Source of the DNA: Desarmillaria ectypa
Lineage: Eukaryota; Basidiomycota; Agaricomycetes; Agaricales; Physalacriaceae
Direction of reading: 5' to 3'
DNA: 64,000 nucleotides
Assembly (NCBI GenBank): GCA_030407005.1
Contig: JAUDYN010000005.1
Location: forward strand, 806,001-870,000
The translations under genes and the position numbers were made by a program. This document shows, piece by piece, positions 33,119-43,880 of the stretch. A model generated the notes under the pieces. It saw only the letters and a list, made by a program, of their open reading frames with translations, was not told the origin of the DNA and did no database searches. Each line of letters begins with the position of its first letter. Within the stretch, counting starts at the first letter, position 1.

Positions 33119-36100
33119 ATGCCCCGCCGCGCTTCCACCCGCACCACCACCACCCATGTCGAGCAACCAACACATCAGCCCTCTGTCGCCCCTTCTGCCG
33201 CCCCGGCGTTGCCCTCTGAGCTCGTAGCACTACGGACGAACTGGAAATGGGCCGCGTTAAGTCAGTTTTTTTTCACCTTTTCCCAGTTGATGGCCATGGA
33301 CGACCTATCGTTGAATGTGAGCTTGATATTCCAGGTGTCTTCATATCATCTTACCGGGCGTGCTTTTTTATAGGACATCGAAGAAGATCTAGTGCAAGAA
33401 AATAACATATATCTACCCCGCGTCATGCAAAGGCTATTGTATACGCTCTCATACGATCGCAAAGTGACGTGAGCATCATCATTACCTTTTTTACCACAAA
33501 AGTCGCGTACTGATCGCGTTTTAGGTCGAATAACTGGCAGACGGCTCTGCGAAAACAGTATTACAAGCGCGACCCGGCTGCGAACCCGATAGGACCTGAA
33601 CCATTCCCTAGCGCGTCAAAGTCTTATACTCGGACAACTTCACTCGCCACACCCGATCCCCAATCTCGCGCAAAGACTGAGGACTCTGAGGTGGTCGACA
33701 AAGTCAAGAATGAGACGCCAGCTATGTCCATTCCTCCTGAAGAATTCAAATCTGACGCTGGAATTAACGAGGAGACCGTCAAATTTGAGACATCTGCCAT
33801 GGAGGAGCTTGCACAGGAAGAGGGGCAGGAACAAGAAGAGTCCAAGGATTGGCTCGAGTTGTCCATGCTCGAAAAACTTGACTCCATGTATCTCTTGATG
33901 GAATGGCAGTTCCAAAATGCAACCCGACTCCGCACTCTGATGAAATCGGATGATGACTTGGCAACCTGGGTGAATAACCTATACTTTCTTATACCTGAGT
34001 TTCGTTAATAAACTTGGCACAGCGGATCGAACCCATTGGGTATGACTCCAAGAGGAATGCCTATTGGCTGGTGGGTGCTGACCGATTGTGGATACAACGG
34101 GAGCCTCCCAGACCCCCACGGTCTTCGAAGAGCCTTAAACGCAAGAGACCCGAACCCAAGGTCAAGAACAAGAAGGGAAAAGTCGCCACCACGAAACGTG
34201 CACGCATAGAACCGCCTCCCAAAAGAGGCAAGGGAAAAGGTAAAGCCAAGGAACCTTCGCCTCCCGTTGGCCGTCGTGGTCGCGCTGCCAAAGCCCAGGC
34301 GAACATTAAGCTCGACGCTCAGGCTAGAGAGCTGGCGGAACTCAACCGACGGGCTGCTGCTCTTGATCGGAGCGATAGTGGCTTGAGAACGTCAAGTAGG
34401 CGACAGCCTATACCCCCACCTAAATCGACCCCAAGGGGTACGCGAAATAGTGCACGGTTAAGAGGTGCCCAGAGTGACGACGAATGGCAGGCAGTTCCGG
34501 AGGAGTGGCTGAATGAAGGTGTTAATGGTAGCAGGAACAGCAGAAGCAAAACTTTGAAGGCAAAGACGGGTTTAGAGAGCGAAGGGAGTTCTATCAGTGA
34601 TTTGACGGACCTTAGCGAGGAAGAGAGTGAAGAGAAACCAGAAGAGGATGAGGGGGATGAGGATGAGGAAGAAGATCAAGAAGATGCAGAGGGAGAGGAA
34701 GACGAGGAAGACGATCCTCCGGAACCCATCGTGGAGCAACCAGAGGAACAATACCAAGCACTTGCAGACTTTATCGAATGGGAGACCGTAAGTCAGCTTT
34801 CTTCTGATTCTGATTGGCTTTGTCTCACTGTCCGTCAGATATGCGCTACTCTGGACGAATGGGAGCACATAGCGGAGCGCTGGAAAAATGCCACCCATTA
34901 CGCAGAGAAAGCACTGTACAAAGTCTTAACAACCTCTATCATTCCGGTTATCACGGAGGAGCTTCGAGTACGTGTTCTCGCTGAACTCACCGTGATATCT
35001 GTTTGACAGGATTTATAGGAAGTCGCTCGCAAGAAAAAGATTGAAGAAGCTGTCGTGCACCGCAAACGTTCATCTCGCATTGCTATCAAGGAGTCTGTGC
35101 GAGAGGAAGCTCGCCTGGCAATTGCGAAAAAAGCCGAGGAGGAAGAAAAGATGGGTCGTGCGCGGCGTGCAGAGGCTAGGCAGCAAAAGGAGGAAGAGGC
35201 CCGTCAGAAACGGGAGAATGCTCGAGAGCAACGAAGAAAAGAACGAGAAGCCCGGGAAGCGCAAGAAGCCAAAGAGGAAAGCGAGAGGTAAATATTCTGC
35301 GTCTTCTGTGTGGATGCATGTTGATCGTCTGCTTCAGCACTGGTATGCCGGTCGACGTCGTTGGCAATGGAACTACTGTTGAGCGACAAGCCAATGGGCG
35401 TCGTACTTCGAACGGTATTGCCAGCGGATCTCGTACTCCGGCTGGCGAAGACTGGGAGTTGGATTGCGAGATATGCCTTCGTCGTGGTATCAATCTCGTA
35501 GGCCACTCTTCATGATTTTGGTGCCGTCGCGCTAACTTTGATCTTCTATTTTCAGGACGATGGAGTTCCTATGATGTGTTGTGGATCATGTTCCAAATGG
35601 CAGCACATATCTTGTCATGATCAAGCTGACCTTCGATCGGGCCGCCCAAGAAGGAACTGGGAGCAAGTTGAATTTATCTGCCGAAACTGTTTGCAGACAA
35701 AACGACAATCGCACTATTCTACTGCGCATCCACCTCCTGCAGCAGGTCGTGATCAGTACCTTGCACTGCGTGCTTCTGGATCTGTCACGTCGACAAGCAA
35801 CTCTTATGGCAATTACAACGCTCCGGCGCATCCCGGATACAATCCCTACTCGCAACCTACTAAAAGCTACAACCAGCAGATGTCCGATGTACGTTCAAAT
35901 GCCGCGCAAGCTCAGCCATCCTATCCACCTCAAACGAAGGCCATATCCTTCAGCCATTACCAACCCCAGCAACGTGGCTTCTCTCAGACACATTCTTATA
36001 ACACGGCTCCTTATGTACAGCCGTATGGACAAGCAGCCTCTGCTGCGCAATACGGACAATACACGGAGTCGGCACCGAATGGATCAAATGGTTACGCATA

Positions 36101-36350
36101 TCCGGTAGGCTGAGGGTCGATTATTTATTTATTTATTGAGAATGACGAGTTATAGCGTTCTGCACCAAGTGCTAGATGGAGTGTTACGACCCCAGCACAA
36201 CAAACTCCGGGATTTAACGCCGCTCCCTATTCCACGACAGAAAGGTCCTCAGCCGGTGGGCGTCAGTATCCAGATACCCAACAATGGCAACATCAGCCTA
36301 CACAAAAGATGACGGACGCATACAGCACTGGCTATCACCCGAACTCTTAA
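33119..36350 (+). CDS. WHIM/PHD-finger chromatin protein
   Basis: Nine exons (33119-33316, 33374-33468, 33525-33969, 34023-34787, 34839-34967, 35019-35287, 35338-35497, 35556-36104, 36156-36350) give 934 aa. An N-terminal DDT/WHIM-like part (LALRTNWKWAALSQFF type, then RIEPIGYDSKRNAYWLVG, a WHIM2-type line) leads to Lys/Arg-rich and Glu/Asp-rich low-complexity tracts (34600-34740), a long charged helix (RKKKIEEA to AKEESER), then a PHD finger with CEICLRRG, CCGSCSKWQHISCH and FICRNC as the zinc ligands. A Tyr/Gln/Pro-rich tail ends it. It resembles nucleosome-remodelling cofactors of the RSF1/ISWI-associated kind. The final exon is clearly coding in phase but is low complexity. Confidence 0.85.
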
Positions 36351-36519
36351 ATTGATTTATTGATTTTGAGATAATTAGACAACACCTTGCATGTTTATTG
36401 GATCTTTTTATACTATGTGTCTGGATAGATAGGTGTTTTTTTGTTTATTCTGTATGTGTGTACATGTCCGAACGATGTAATAGTAATACAACTAGTAATA
36501 CAGCAGCCATAATAATGGC

Positions 36520-37404
36520 TTATCGAATTGTTTCGTACATTTTGTATGCTGGAGTTTTGAAAGTAAATGCGTCTTCGTCAAGAGGATCCTGCTCCCTATA
36601 AGATATGTTAGATAAATGGAAATTTTTCTTGGGAAAAGGCATACTCGATAGGTCCTAAGACGCGTAGACCCCGGACGTGGGTATCTTTACCGCTCTGATG
36701 GTTGGTCATGACGATAATCTGGAGCACGTAGGCGTAGATGGGTTTCCTAGAAAATGGCATTAAGACCATCGTTGATGGAATTTGGCCTAAACGTACAGCC
36801 CGTCACCGTCGTCGTTGGGTTCCGATGATATATCGAACGTTAGCCAGCCATCTGGTTTATCCAGTGTTATTATCCGAACATCCTGCAGATCCGTTGAACC
36901 TGTTCCCGCGCGAATGGCAAGTGTCGCGGGAGTATACGAGTCGTCCAGGGGATGACTAAGGTATATGCTCAGTTTCTAAGCTGATGTCGTCAGTAACAGC
37001 AGCGTAGCCTAAAGACAATAAGACGCACTTGGACGGGCATTTTTTGAGGAAACTCGATGGTGATGAAATGAGGCTGGGGGCCATCCGAACTGGGAGACTT
37101 AACGACGATGATGGCATTCCAACGCGTCGGGACTTACTGCCAAAACGTCTCAGGATCACCATCTCGCAAGCACTCGACACCAAACCCAAATTTTGCAGAG
37201 GACACGGACCATTTGGCGCGTGAAGAGATATCTGGCCAGGGAAGGACTGGCGGTCGTTTCGTGGCTGAAATATTATTGAATAACGATGATATCGAGCAAT
37301 AATTCTGGGGCTTTACCTGAGAGAAGAAAGGGAGCATTAAGGTTGGCGTCGTCGTTGAGAGACAGACTCGGAGGCAGGCTGGTAGGAAGAGGAGGAAGGG
37401 CCAT
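36520..37404 (-). CDS. APC10: Anaphase-promoting complex subunit 10 (Doc1)
   Basis: Exons 37404-37317, 37264-37138, 37089-37029, 36975-36797, 36746-36645 and 36595-36520 give 210 aa. The DOC domain shows KWSVSSAKFGFGVECLRDGD, DPETFW, SDGPQPHFITIEFPQ, DDSYTPATLAIRAG and MTNHQSGKDTHVRGL. The last residues are METIR-like (MYETIR), the conserved C-terminal Ile-Arg tail that binds TPR subunits such as Cdc27. It helps the APC/C recognise D-box substrates at mitosis. Only 47 bp separate its start from that of UBA4. A His replaces the usual Gln after DPETFW because of the splice at 37090. Confidence 0.95.
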
Positions 37405-37451
37405 CGTGGTAAAGAGGAAGTCGTGATCACGTTGGTTTGCCTCTGCCTTCC
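37405..37451. promoter_or_regulatory. 47-bp divergent start-to-start interval, APC10 / UBA4
   Basis: The two ATG codons are 47 bp apart on opposite strands. Transcripts from each gene must therefore begin inside this interval or overlap the other gene's first exon. No TATA box was seen. Confidence 0.6.
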
Positions 37452-38953
37452 ATGGAGCTCCCTGTCGAAGACTACCGCCGGTACGGACGGCAGATGATCC
37501 TCGATGGATTCGGTCTCCCAGGTATTTCCTTCTTGCCCTTTGACTACTATCATCGTTTCTTATCCCTCGCAAAGGTCAGCTCAAGCTTCAGAATTCGTCC
37601 GTCGTCGTCGTAGGCGCTGGCGGACTCGGATGTCCAGCCCTTCAGTACCTTGGTGCAGCAGGATTTGGTGAATCCAAGTTTTCCTTTTCGCCGAGATTCT
37701 TGCCGATATTTCCCCAGGCAGAATAGGTATCATCGACCACGATGTCGTAGAAGTATCCAATCTACAGCGCCAGATTCTGCACAATGAAAGCACCATTGGT
37801 CTTCCTAAAGCTGAATCTGCAGCACAGTCGCTTCGACGGTGAGGGTACCTAGCAAGCGTCCCGCCATTCAAGCTCATCGGATATCAGACTGAATTCTCGC
37901 CTGAACCTGGACGTGATAATCGAGGCCTTGACACCACAAAATGCACTCTCCCTTCTGCGACCATACGACATCATCCTCGACTGCACAGACAATGCGCCAA
38001 CACGGTATCTACTCTCAGACACTGCAGTCGCGCTCGGTAAACCACTCGTCAGCGGGGCTGCTCAGAAATTCGAGGGGCAACTCTGTTGCTACAACCTTGG
38101 TCCCGACGGTCCTTGTTACCGGTGTCTGTTCCCGATACCCCCACCCCCAGAAACGGTGGGGACATGCGCGGAAACGGGAATCCTGGGTGCAGTGACTGGG
38201 GTCATCGGCAATATGCAAGCACTAGAGGCAATCAAAATCGTCACTGGTTTACACGGTCCGTAGTCTCTCGGACCTAGAACTTTCCTGGTCAACCGATATC
38301 CCACTGCTAGATCAGAAACCATCTCTCCTCGTTTTCTCCGCGCTAGGATCGCCCCCATTCCGTAGCATCAAACTTCGGTCGCGCAAGGCTAGCTGTCCTG
38401 CGTGTGGGACTGAAGGAGAGAAGGTTGGTGAAATCAGAGATATCGACTATGTCCAGTTCTGTGGAGGTGCTGCTCCGGACTGGGAAAGCCGCGGGATGGT
38501 TAAAGGACATTCCGACCGGCGAATACGCGTTCAAGTACGTTTATTATGCCTCCATAGTAAATTAACACTGAAAAATCACTCTTTCTTAGGACTTTTCTGA
38601 CACGGTAGCAAAGAAAAAAGTCAAGATCATCGATGTTCGACCTCCAACAGAATTTGGGATCTGTCGATTACCTGGATCAATAAGTGCGTGGTCATCCCCA
38701 ACGAACAAGCTTTTAGAATGAACAAATTTGTGTAGATGTTCCTCTCAACAACCTTGTTGCCAACCCTGCCGAGCAGCTTCCAAGCGATAACGAAACAGAG
38801 ATATATATCGTCTGTCGTCTAGGCAATGATTCACAAATAGGAGCCGACGCCCTACGAAGCGTTCGAAATGATAGCTCCATGACTATTAAAGATATTATTG
38901 GGGGTCTCCGTGCTTGGTCAAGAGACATTGACACAACATTTCCAGTCTACTGA
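37452..38953 (+). CDS. UBA4: Adenylyltransferase and sulfurtransferase Uba4 (MOCS3)
   Basis: Seven exons (37452-37521, 37575-37667, 37718-37838, 37888-38255, 38311-38534, 38590-38683, 38736-38953) give 395 aa. The E1-like part has [12 protein letters not shown], the nucleotide loop [28 protein letters not shown], zinc cysteines PCYRC and CPAC, and TCAETGILG with the E1 cysteine. The rhodanese domain has IDVRPPTEF and the active loop IVCRLGNDS. It activates Urm1 for tRNA wobble-uridine thiolation and protein urmylation, and can serve molybdopterin synthase. The protein is short for the family (about 440) because the linker is compact. It is convergent with the UBX gene (62 bp between stops). 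Confidence 0.95.
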
Positions 38954-39015
38954 TCTATCCCGTTCCTACACGTCGTACATTTACAATGAACATTATATTC
39001 TTACTCTTAAGGGAC

Positions 39016-40003
39016 CTATTTCTCTAGGAGGGGGTATCAGCGTCAGATGATTAATTATCACCAAAGTAACTTACTTCCGAGCTTCAACCACTTGGGCACC
39101 TTCTTCTCACCAGATGATGAGCCTGAAAAGGCTGGCGTCTTGGAAGTGAGTTCTTTCAATGGGAGCACGTCCGGCGCTTCTGGAGGCCTAGGCAAGTCAA
39201 TGGCCTGTGAAAGAACATTTGTGATCAAAGGTGCGGGGATGTGCGACCCTTACAGCCCAATCAGCAACGAGGAAGGACATTGTTAATGTTGCATTTACCA
39301 TTCAGAGAGTCGTCCTCAAACCGAATGAGAAGTACAGATGATGGTGCCAGCTGTAGTTGCACTAGCGTTAAGTCGCGAACCCTGAGATCAGAGACTTTGA
39401 GATCCCGCTTCGGGGGCTGATCTGTGCGATGATGAGTATGCATGAACGGTACCGAAGTCGATGTCTCGTACGCACAAAGAATAAACTTTATGGGCTTCAC
39501 ATCTTCTCGCAGTAGTCCCCTAACAAAGGCATACACAGAACGGATTTTATCTGTGGAAGGGAAGACCTTCTCCAGCTGCGTCCTGTCGGTGAAACGTATA
39601 CGTATCGTTGTCTGCATCGTGATAAACATCATTGTAAAACGAGTTTATCAAATAAGAACGCACGTTTGGCCATCGATCCCGCTTTGCCTTCTCCTCAGCC
39701 TCTCTCACAGCTTTTAGCCTCAACGGTGCATTTGTAAGCTCTTGTGTGCGCGCGGCCAGCTGTGACTGAGCAGCTTTCAGATCTGCTGCGGTGGGCGTGA
39801 AATATTCATCTGGTAGCGCAGCTACAGGGAACTTGTCGTCAATGTCTAATTGTGGCGAAGCCAAATGTCTACTCACAAGGAGCGGCAGCTTTCACATCGG
39901 AAGGTTTATAGACTTTAAAGTTGGGCTCTGGTTGAGGCGCATTGAGCGTGGTGTCTGTATTCGTTTTTGAAGGGCCAGGAGCAGCCTGTTGTTGTTCGGA
40001 CAT
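39016..40003 (-). CDS. UBX-domain protein (Cdc48 cofactor)
   Basis: Exons 40003-39877, 39845-39664, 39611-39299, 39248-39075 and 39023-39016 give 267 aa. The middle (DEYFTPTAADLKAAQSQL, then KAKRDRWPN) leads into the UBX ubiquitin-like fold TTIRIRFTDRTQLEKVF, then SDLRVRDLTLVQLQLAPSSV. The C-terminus is PKWLKLGKK, with the last eight bases (AGAAATAG) in a separate exon that gives the usual Lys-Lys end. UBX proteins recruit the AAA ATPase Cdc48/p97 to substrates. Intron 1 would be only 31 nt (39846-39876). An alternative acceptor 36 nt further gives a 67-nt intron and 255 aa; I cannot choose from sequence alone. Confidence 0.87.
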
Positions 40004-40496
40004 GGTGGTATGTGTTCACGAGAAAGGGTATTACAAACTGGGATGTATTTGTTCAACAATGGATACAATCAAAACGCGATTACGAACGCTCTCACGTCGT
40101 AGAAGAGCAGAAAAATAATTCAGATTCAAGAAGATTGCCTGCAAGAATACATGAGCGACTGACGACGACTGGACACAAAAAGATGAAAAATCAGGTAGAA
40201 AAAAGTTGTCTCATACTGTCAGTCCCAGGATGCACTGGCGGGTGATCCCTTTGATGTGAGAGCAACAGCAATCGAACGCAAATTACATGAGTAACATCAT
40301 AAAGAAAAAGGAGAAAGAAAAAGAAAAAAACGCAACTCACTAGCTGTAGATGGTGGAAAAGAGAAAGTACGCACTGCCTTTTATGGCTGTGTAATATTTG
40401 GCTGTGCTTGGTTAAGGTTGCCGGATGATGCCGAGCCTGAGATAAGTGTCGGACAAGGTTGCTGAGTAATAAACGCCCCAATATGAGATGGTACAG
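40004..40496. other. Intergenic region UBX / methyltransferase remnant
   Basis: About 490 bp with no supported exon. It lacks the N-terminal coding part expected for the downstream methyltransferase. It should carry the UBX promoter. Confidence 0.5.
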
Positions 40497-41340
40497 GTGT
40501 TCCCTTATCCGTGCATTCGCCGTTTCGCCTTCACCGGGTAAGCGGCCCGCACCGATCTTGCCGGGGTTCCAGCGCCAAGGTTAAAGATTTTGAGGCAGCC
40601 TTGAATCTCGGAAAAGGTCGCAGGGGAGCAATCTACGCCGACATTGGGTGTTGCTGTTCGTAAACCTTTTATGTATTGTCTCTCTCGTCTTGAATATTTA
40701 GCGTCTGCAATGACCCAAGAAAGGCGGTCGCAGATGGCTATCGGTGGAACAAGTCATAGCTTCCGATTTACAACCTGGTATGTGCTCTTTACTCTATACT
40801 TCATCCTACACGACCTAAGTGTATGGCACAGAATTTTGGGAACTAGGACATAGACTCTTCAAGAGCACAGTTGAGCCTTTCCCAGCACGCTTCATCCCCG
40901 CAGACATCTTTCAGTTGAAAGGTCTAATGAGGGAAGACGTCCCTGAGCTCTCTAAAGTACAGTCTCTAGTTGAGCTGCGAGGCCACGTCCCCACCATCCA
41001 TACCTCGTCATTTTCCCATCTCTTTAATGAAGAGGGGCAGTATGAAATCGCAAAGATTATGGCGGCGCTACTGTCATCTGAGCCTGGGTCCATGATCTTT
41101 GGATCACATGTTGGTCGGCGCGAGAAAAGTTTGCGTACCGAGGTCGATTCCAGCAACGGCTACAGCAACAATATGTTCTGTTACTCTCCCGAGAGTTGGC
41201 GATCGCTGTGGGATGGCGAAATATTTTTCAAGGGCACTGTTCATCGTTCAGCTGTCTTGCATGGACGTGAACGTCCAGATATCCTCGATCCCGGCGTCAA
41301 ATTATACCTCCTCATTTGCTTCATAACGTTTTGTAAATAA
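40497..41340 (+). pseudogene. SAM-dependent methyltransferase, 5'-truncated and frameshifted
   Basis: Exon-like blocks 40497-40537, 40573-40659, 40702-40777 and 40832-41340 follow the plan of basidiomycete class I methyltransferases: YPCIRRFAFTG, LNLGKGRRGAIYADIGCC (SAM motif I), NDPRKAVADGY, VEQVIASDLQPEFWELGH (motif II), then LRGHVPTIHTSSFSHLF, SEPGSMIFGSHVGR, CYSPESWRSLWDGE and a C-terminal KLYLL. Between ADGY and VEQV (about 40742) the frame slips by one base, and the protein start is absent upstream. The first block's intron would be just 35 nt. Relatives sit in meroterpenoid and polyketide clusters, but no such cluster is visible here. A sequencing error could mimic the slip but not the missing N-terminus. 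Confidence 0.75.
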
Positions 41341-41701
41341 GTCTCTTGGGCTTGTACGTCCTAAATAAAAGGGAGCGTACCTTTATAGCAAAGAAGTTTG
41401 TGGGCCTTTTCGATACTTGTTATGTTCACCACGAGATCCGTTGTATAGGCACCAAAGGTACTCGTGGCTGCGAATAAACCCCATACGAATCAAAAAGGGT
41501 CCATGAATTCCCTCATGGCTGCGAAAATGCCTAGACATTCGCGTACCGTCAGGATCTCGATGTCAGAGAGTTTTATCAACACAGAAAAACTTGAGGGCGA
41601 GGCCGGCCCTTTAACTTACCTTCGTCCTCGAACATAAAATGTAGGATCGAGGTCGCACAGTCTATCATCTTATATGCCATGCCAGTGTGGTACTGACGCT
41701 A
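41341..41701. other. Intergenic region
   Basis: About 360 bp between the methyltransferase remnant and a small membrane-protein frame. Nothing recognised. Confidence 0.4.
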
Positions 41702-42049
41702 TCACAAGTACAACTTTATGATCAACACAAATGCGCCAACAAAGAAGAGAATACTTGTCAGGATTAAACAGACACTAGCCCATCTTATTTCCGTTCTACG
41801 AATCCTTTGTGATAATACATCCGAGTCTATATTCCGCCGCCGTGGAGCAAATAACCAAGGAAATATATGTTGCAGCGGGAGACACAAGGCTAGCGAGCCG
41901 ATTATCCATAAGAGGGGACAGACTTGAGAAACGATGAGGGATGGGCACTCAGGATCAAAAGAGGCGACGTACGAAATCCAAAAAGGCAAAGATATTTCAC
42001 AAGCGGAGGTCCCAAACATGGGGGTGTGTACGCTGGAGGTGGCTTCCAT
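41702..42049 (-). CDS. Hypothetical small membrane protein
   Basis: A single open frame of 115 aa starting at ATG 42049. It has two hydrophobic segments, CPLLWIIGSLALCLPL (about residues 44-59) and WASVCLILTSILFFVGAFVL (about 89-108), separated by a basic loop with RRR and RTEIRW. Similar small proteins with a Pro-rich start and two C-terminal helices exist in mushrooms, but I cannot name a family. No intron is needed. It may be the last exon of a longer gene or chance coding. Confidence 0.35.
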   Translation of the reverse strand: MEATSSVHTPMFGTSACEISLPFWISYVASFDPECPSLIVSQVCPLLWIIGSLALCLPLQHIFPWLFAPRRRNIDSDVLSQRIRRTEIRWASVCLILTSILFFVGAFVLIIKLYL

Positions 42050-43221
42050 CCTCTCTCATACGGCGGAGGCGCGCAACTTTCTTCACAGGATATCGAGTAA
42101 GCCTAAGTATGAAATCAGTGCATCGATATCACTCGGCAAAAGAAAAACAGGAATAGACTTTTAAACGTACACTTTCCTCTATACCTACTTCCACCATTTC
42201 AGTGCATGAGACAGACATTCTCCCTTGACTTTGGGCAGCAACCTCAAGTGGAGCCGCAAGTCTGCAAGCCCATTTATGATGCTGTATATATGATTGAAGG
42301 TCCGTTCAACGGCATGAAATGACCGTAACCTAAACAATCATGATTGTCCATTTCGCTCCGTAAATAATCTCACTATATTGTGTCCGAATGTAGGTCCTTG
42401 CCCGACGTGCTGGTAGACTGATATATTCCGAGGACGAAAACGCCAGTCATAGACCGGTTGAGCGAGTAAAATTCAGGAAATGCACATCGTTGAGAAAGTG
42501 TCGCATGTCGTAGGCACGAGCTTCTACAGACACCGACAAATCCGGTGAAGGAGCTGCCTGCCGTTCACACAGGTTCACACTTGGAACATGCTAGTCGCTA
42601 GGTAGTCATATGTAGCTTAATCATCGTGCCGCGAATTTATCCGGGCGGAGTACTGCTTGAAAAAAGATTGATGCATAGCCTGACAATGATTGAGTCGTCG
42701 TTGCGGGTAGAATACGCCGAAATCAAGGTAAGGGCCTGGATTATTTGATCGGAAGAGAGCAGATTTTCTTCAGTGGTGGGCCCTACAGAATCGCAGCAAT
42801 AGCGGCCCAGCATTCAAGCAACACTTTACAAAGCAGAGGAACGGCATGGCGAAAAAGACTCTGAACGGCGCTTCGCAGGGTCGGTACATCATCACGGAGA
42901 TCAGAAAAGCGCACGGAACAGAATACTCGTGAGGCAATGCATATAATCCCACTTGAAGTGCTGTCACGAGGCTTTTTAGGGTATCAAAATTGCGCCGCGC
43001 AGTATGCAGACCTTTATTGAAAAATGAATGTTAAGGGCGTCGACATCGAGCCTTGAAAATGATAAGGTTTATTACGAAACAGTGAGATGGGAGCAGGCAT
43101 TTATACAGTCGATGTTTCAAACAGCCTGTGCACACATTAGACACGGGTACACGAAAAGAAAGAAATCCCGAACATAAGTCTCAGACTCTATTAGAAGCAT
43201 CGTAGTGCCGTAAGACCACTG
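42050..43221. other. Gene-poor interval
   Basis: About 1.2 kb in which only short frames occur (for example 42967-42770 on the minus strand) without motif or splice support. CpG content looks normal, unlike the terminal blocks. Nothing recognised. Confidence 0.45.
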
Positions 43222-43737
43222 CGTCCAACTCCGGCACGAGAATGTCAGTCAGTCCCGTTCTTCCTCTGTCACACACGAGATTGAAAGTTGTTGTAAAGCG
43301 CGAAGATAAGGGCCACCTCGGTAGATTCGACCAATCGATGATACAGCCTCTGTCTGATGCCTGTGAGTTCTTGCAGGTATTCCGAAGTATTCAAGATCGT
43401 AAGATATACAGCGCGCCACGCTCTGGGAGTAGGTTCTTTCGCGTAGCATATTCTGCAAGACTGGAGAACATGAATCCGATTCCGTACTAGAAAAGAGGTG
43501 GCTTTGGTCTCATACGTCGTGGCAGATAGACGAGAGGTATGTCATTCCATGGCTCATTGCAGATGATGTAGTTGAACGAGTGCGAGTCTGCAATTTCAGC
43601 CCTAGTGTAGGTCTGTAACCATGACATTTCCTCAAGGAACCAGATATAATAACCAACGCACCCTATTTTCATCCTCTTCTTGCCACGTTCGTTGTATGTA
43701 AGTGAAGGAACCAATCGCCCCATCGATAAGGTGGAGT
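43222..43737 (-). pseudogene. Decayed paralogue fragment, copy B (unknown family)
   Basis: Counterpart of the fragment at 31226-31706. The block FLEEMSWLQTYTRAEIADSH through LVYLPRRM is open here where copy A has stops. A second block EYLQELTGIRQRLYHRLVES, then EVALIFALYNNFQS, is open and then breaks by small deletions before the part that copy A keeps as LVTEEERERFADILEPEL. The two copies are thus damaged in different places. It lies just past the RTC1 stop codon (43881). The family is not recognised. Confidence 0.7.
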
Positions 43738-43880
43738 TTATGTTGAATTGCAGGGCCCCTTTTTCATGGAAATCAAGGCTGAGGTCATCGCCTTCCGCTA
43801 TAAACAGATGCCTTGTACAAGTAAAAGGCGCGTTCGTCCCCCCAGAAATGCACCCAAATCTATTGACATCTTCATTGACA

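Noticed and set aside
37452..40003. A UBA4-UBX-APC10 ubiquitin gene cluster
   Set aside because: The three act in different pathways (Urm1, Cdc48, APC/C); closeness fits general gene density.
42770..42967. 65-codon minus-strand frame with hydrophobic residues
   Set aside because: Short, no family features, no flanking splice sites in phase.
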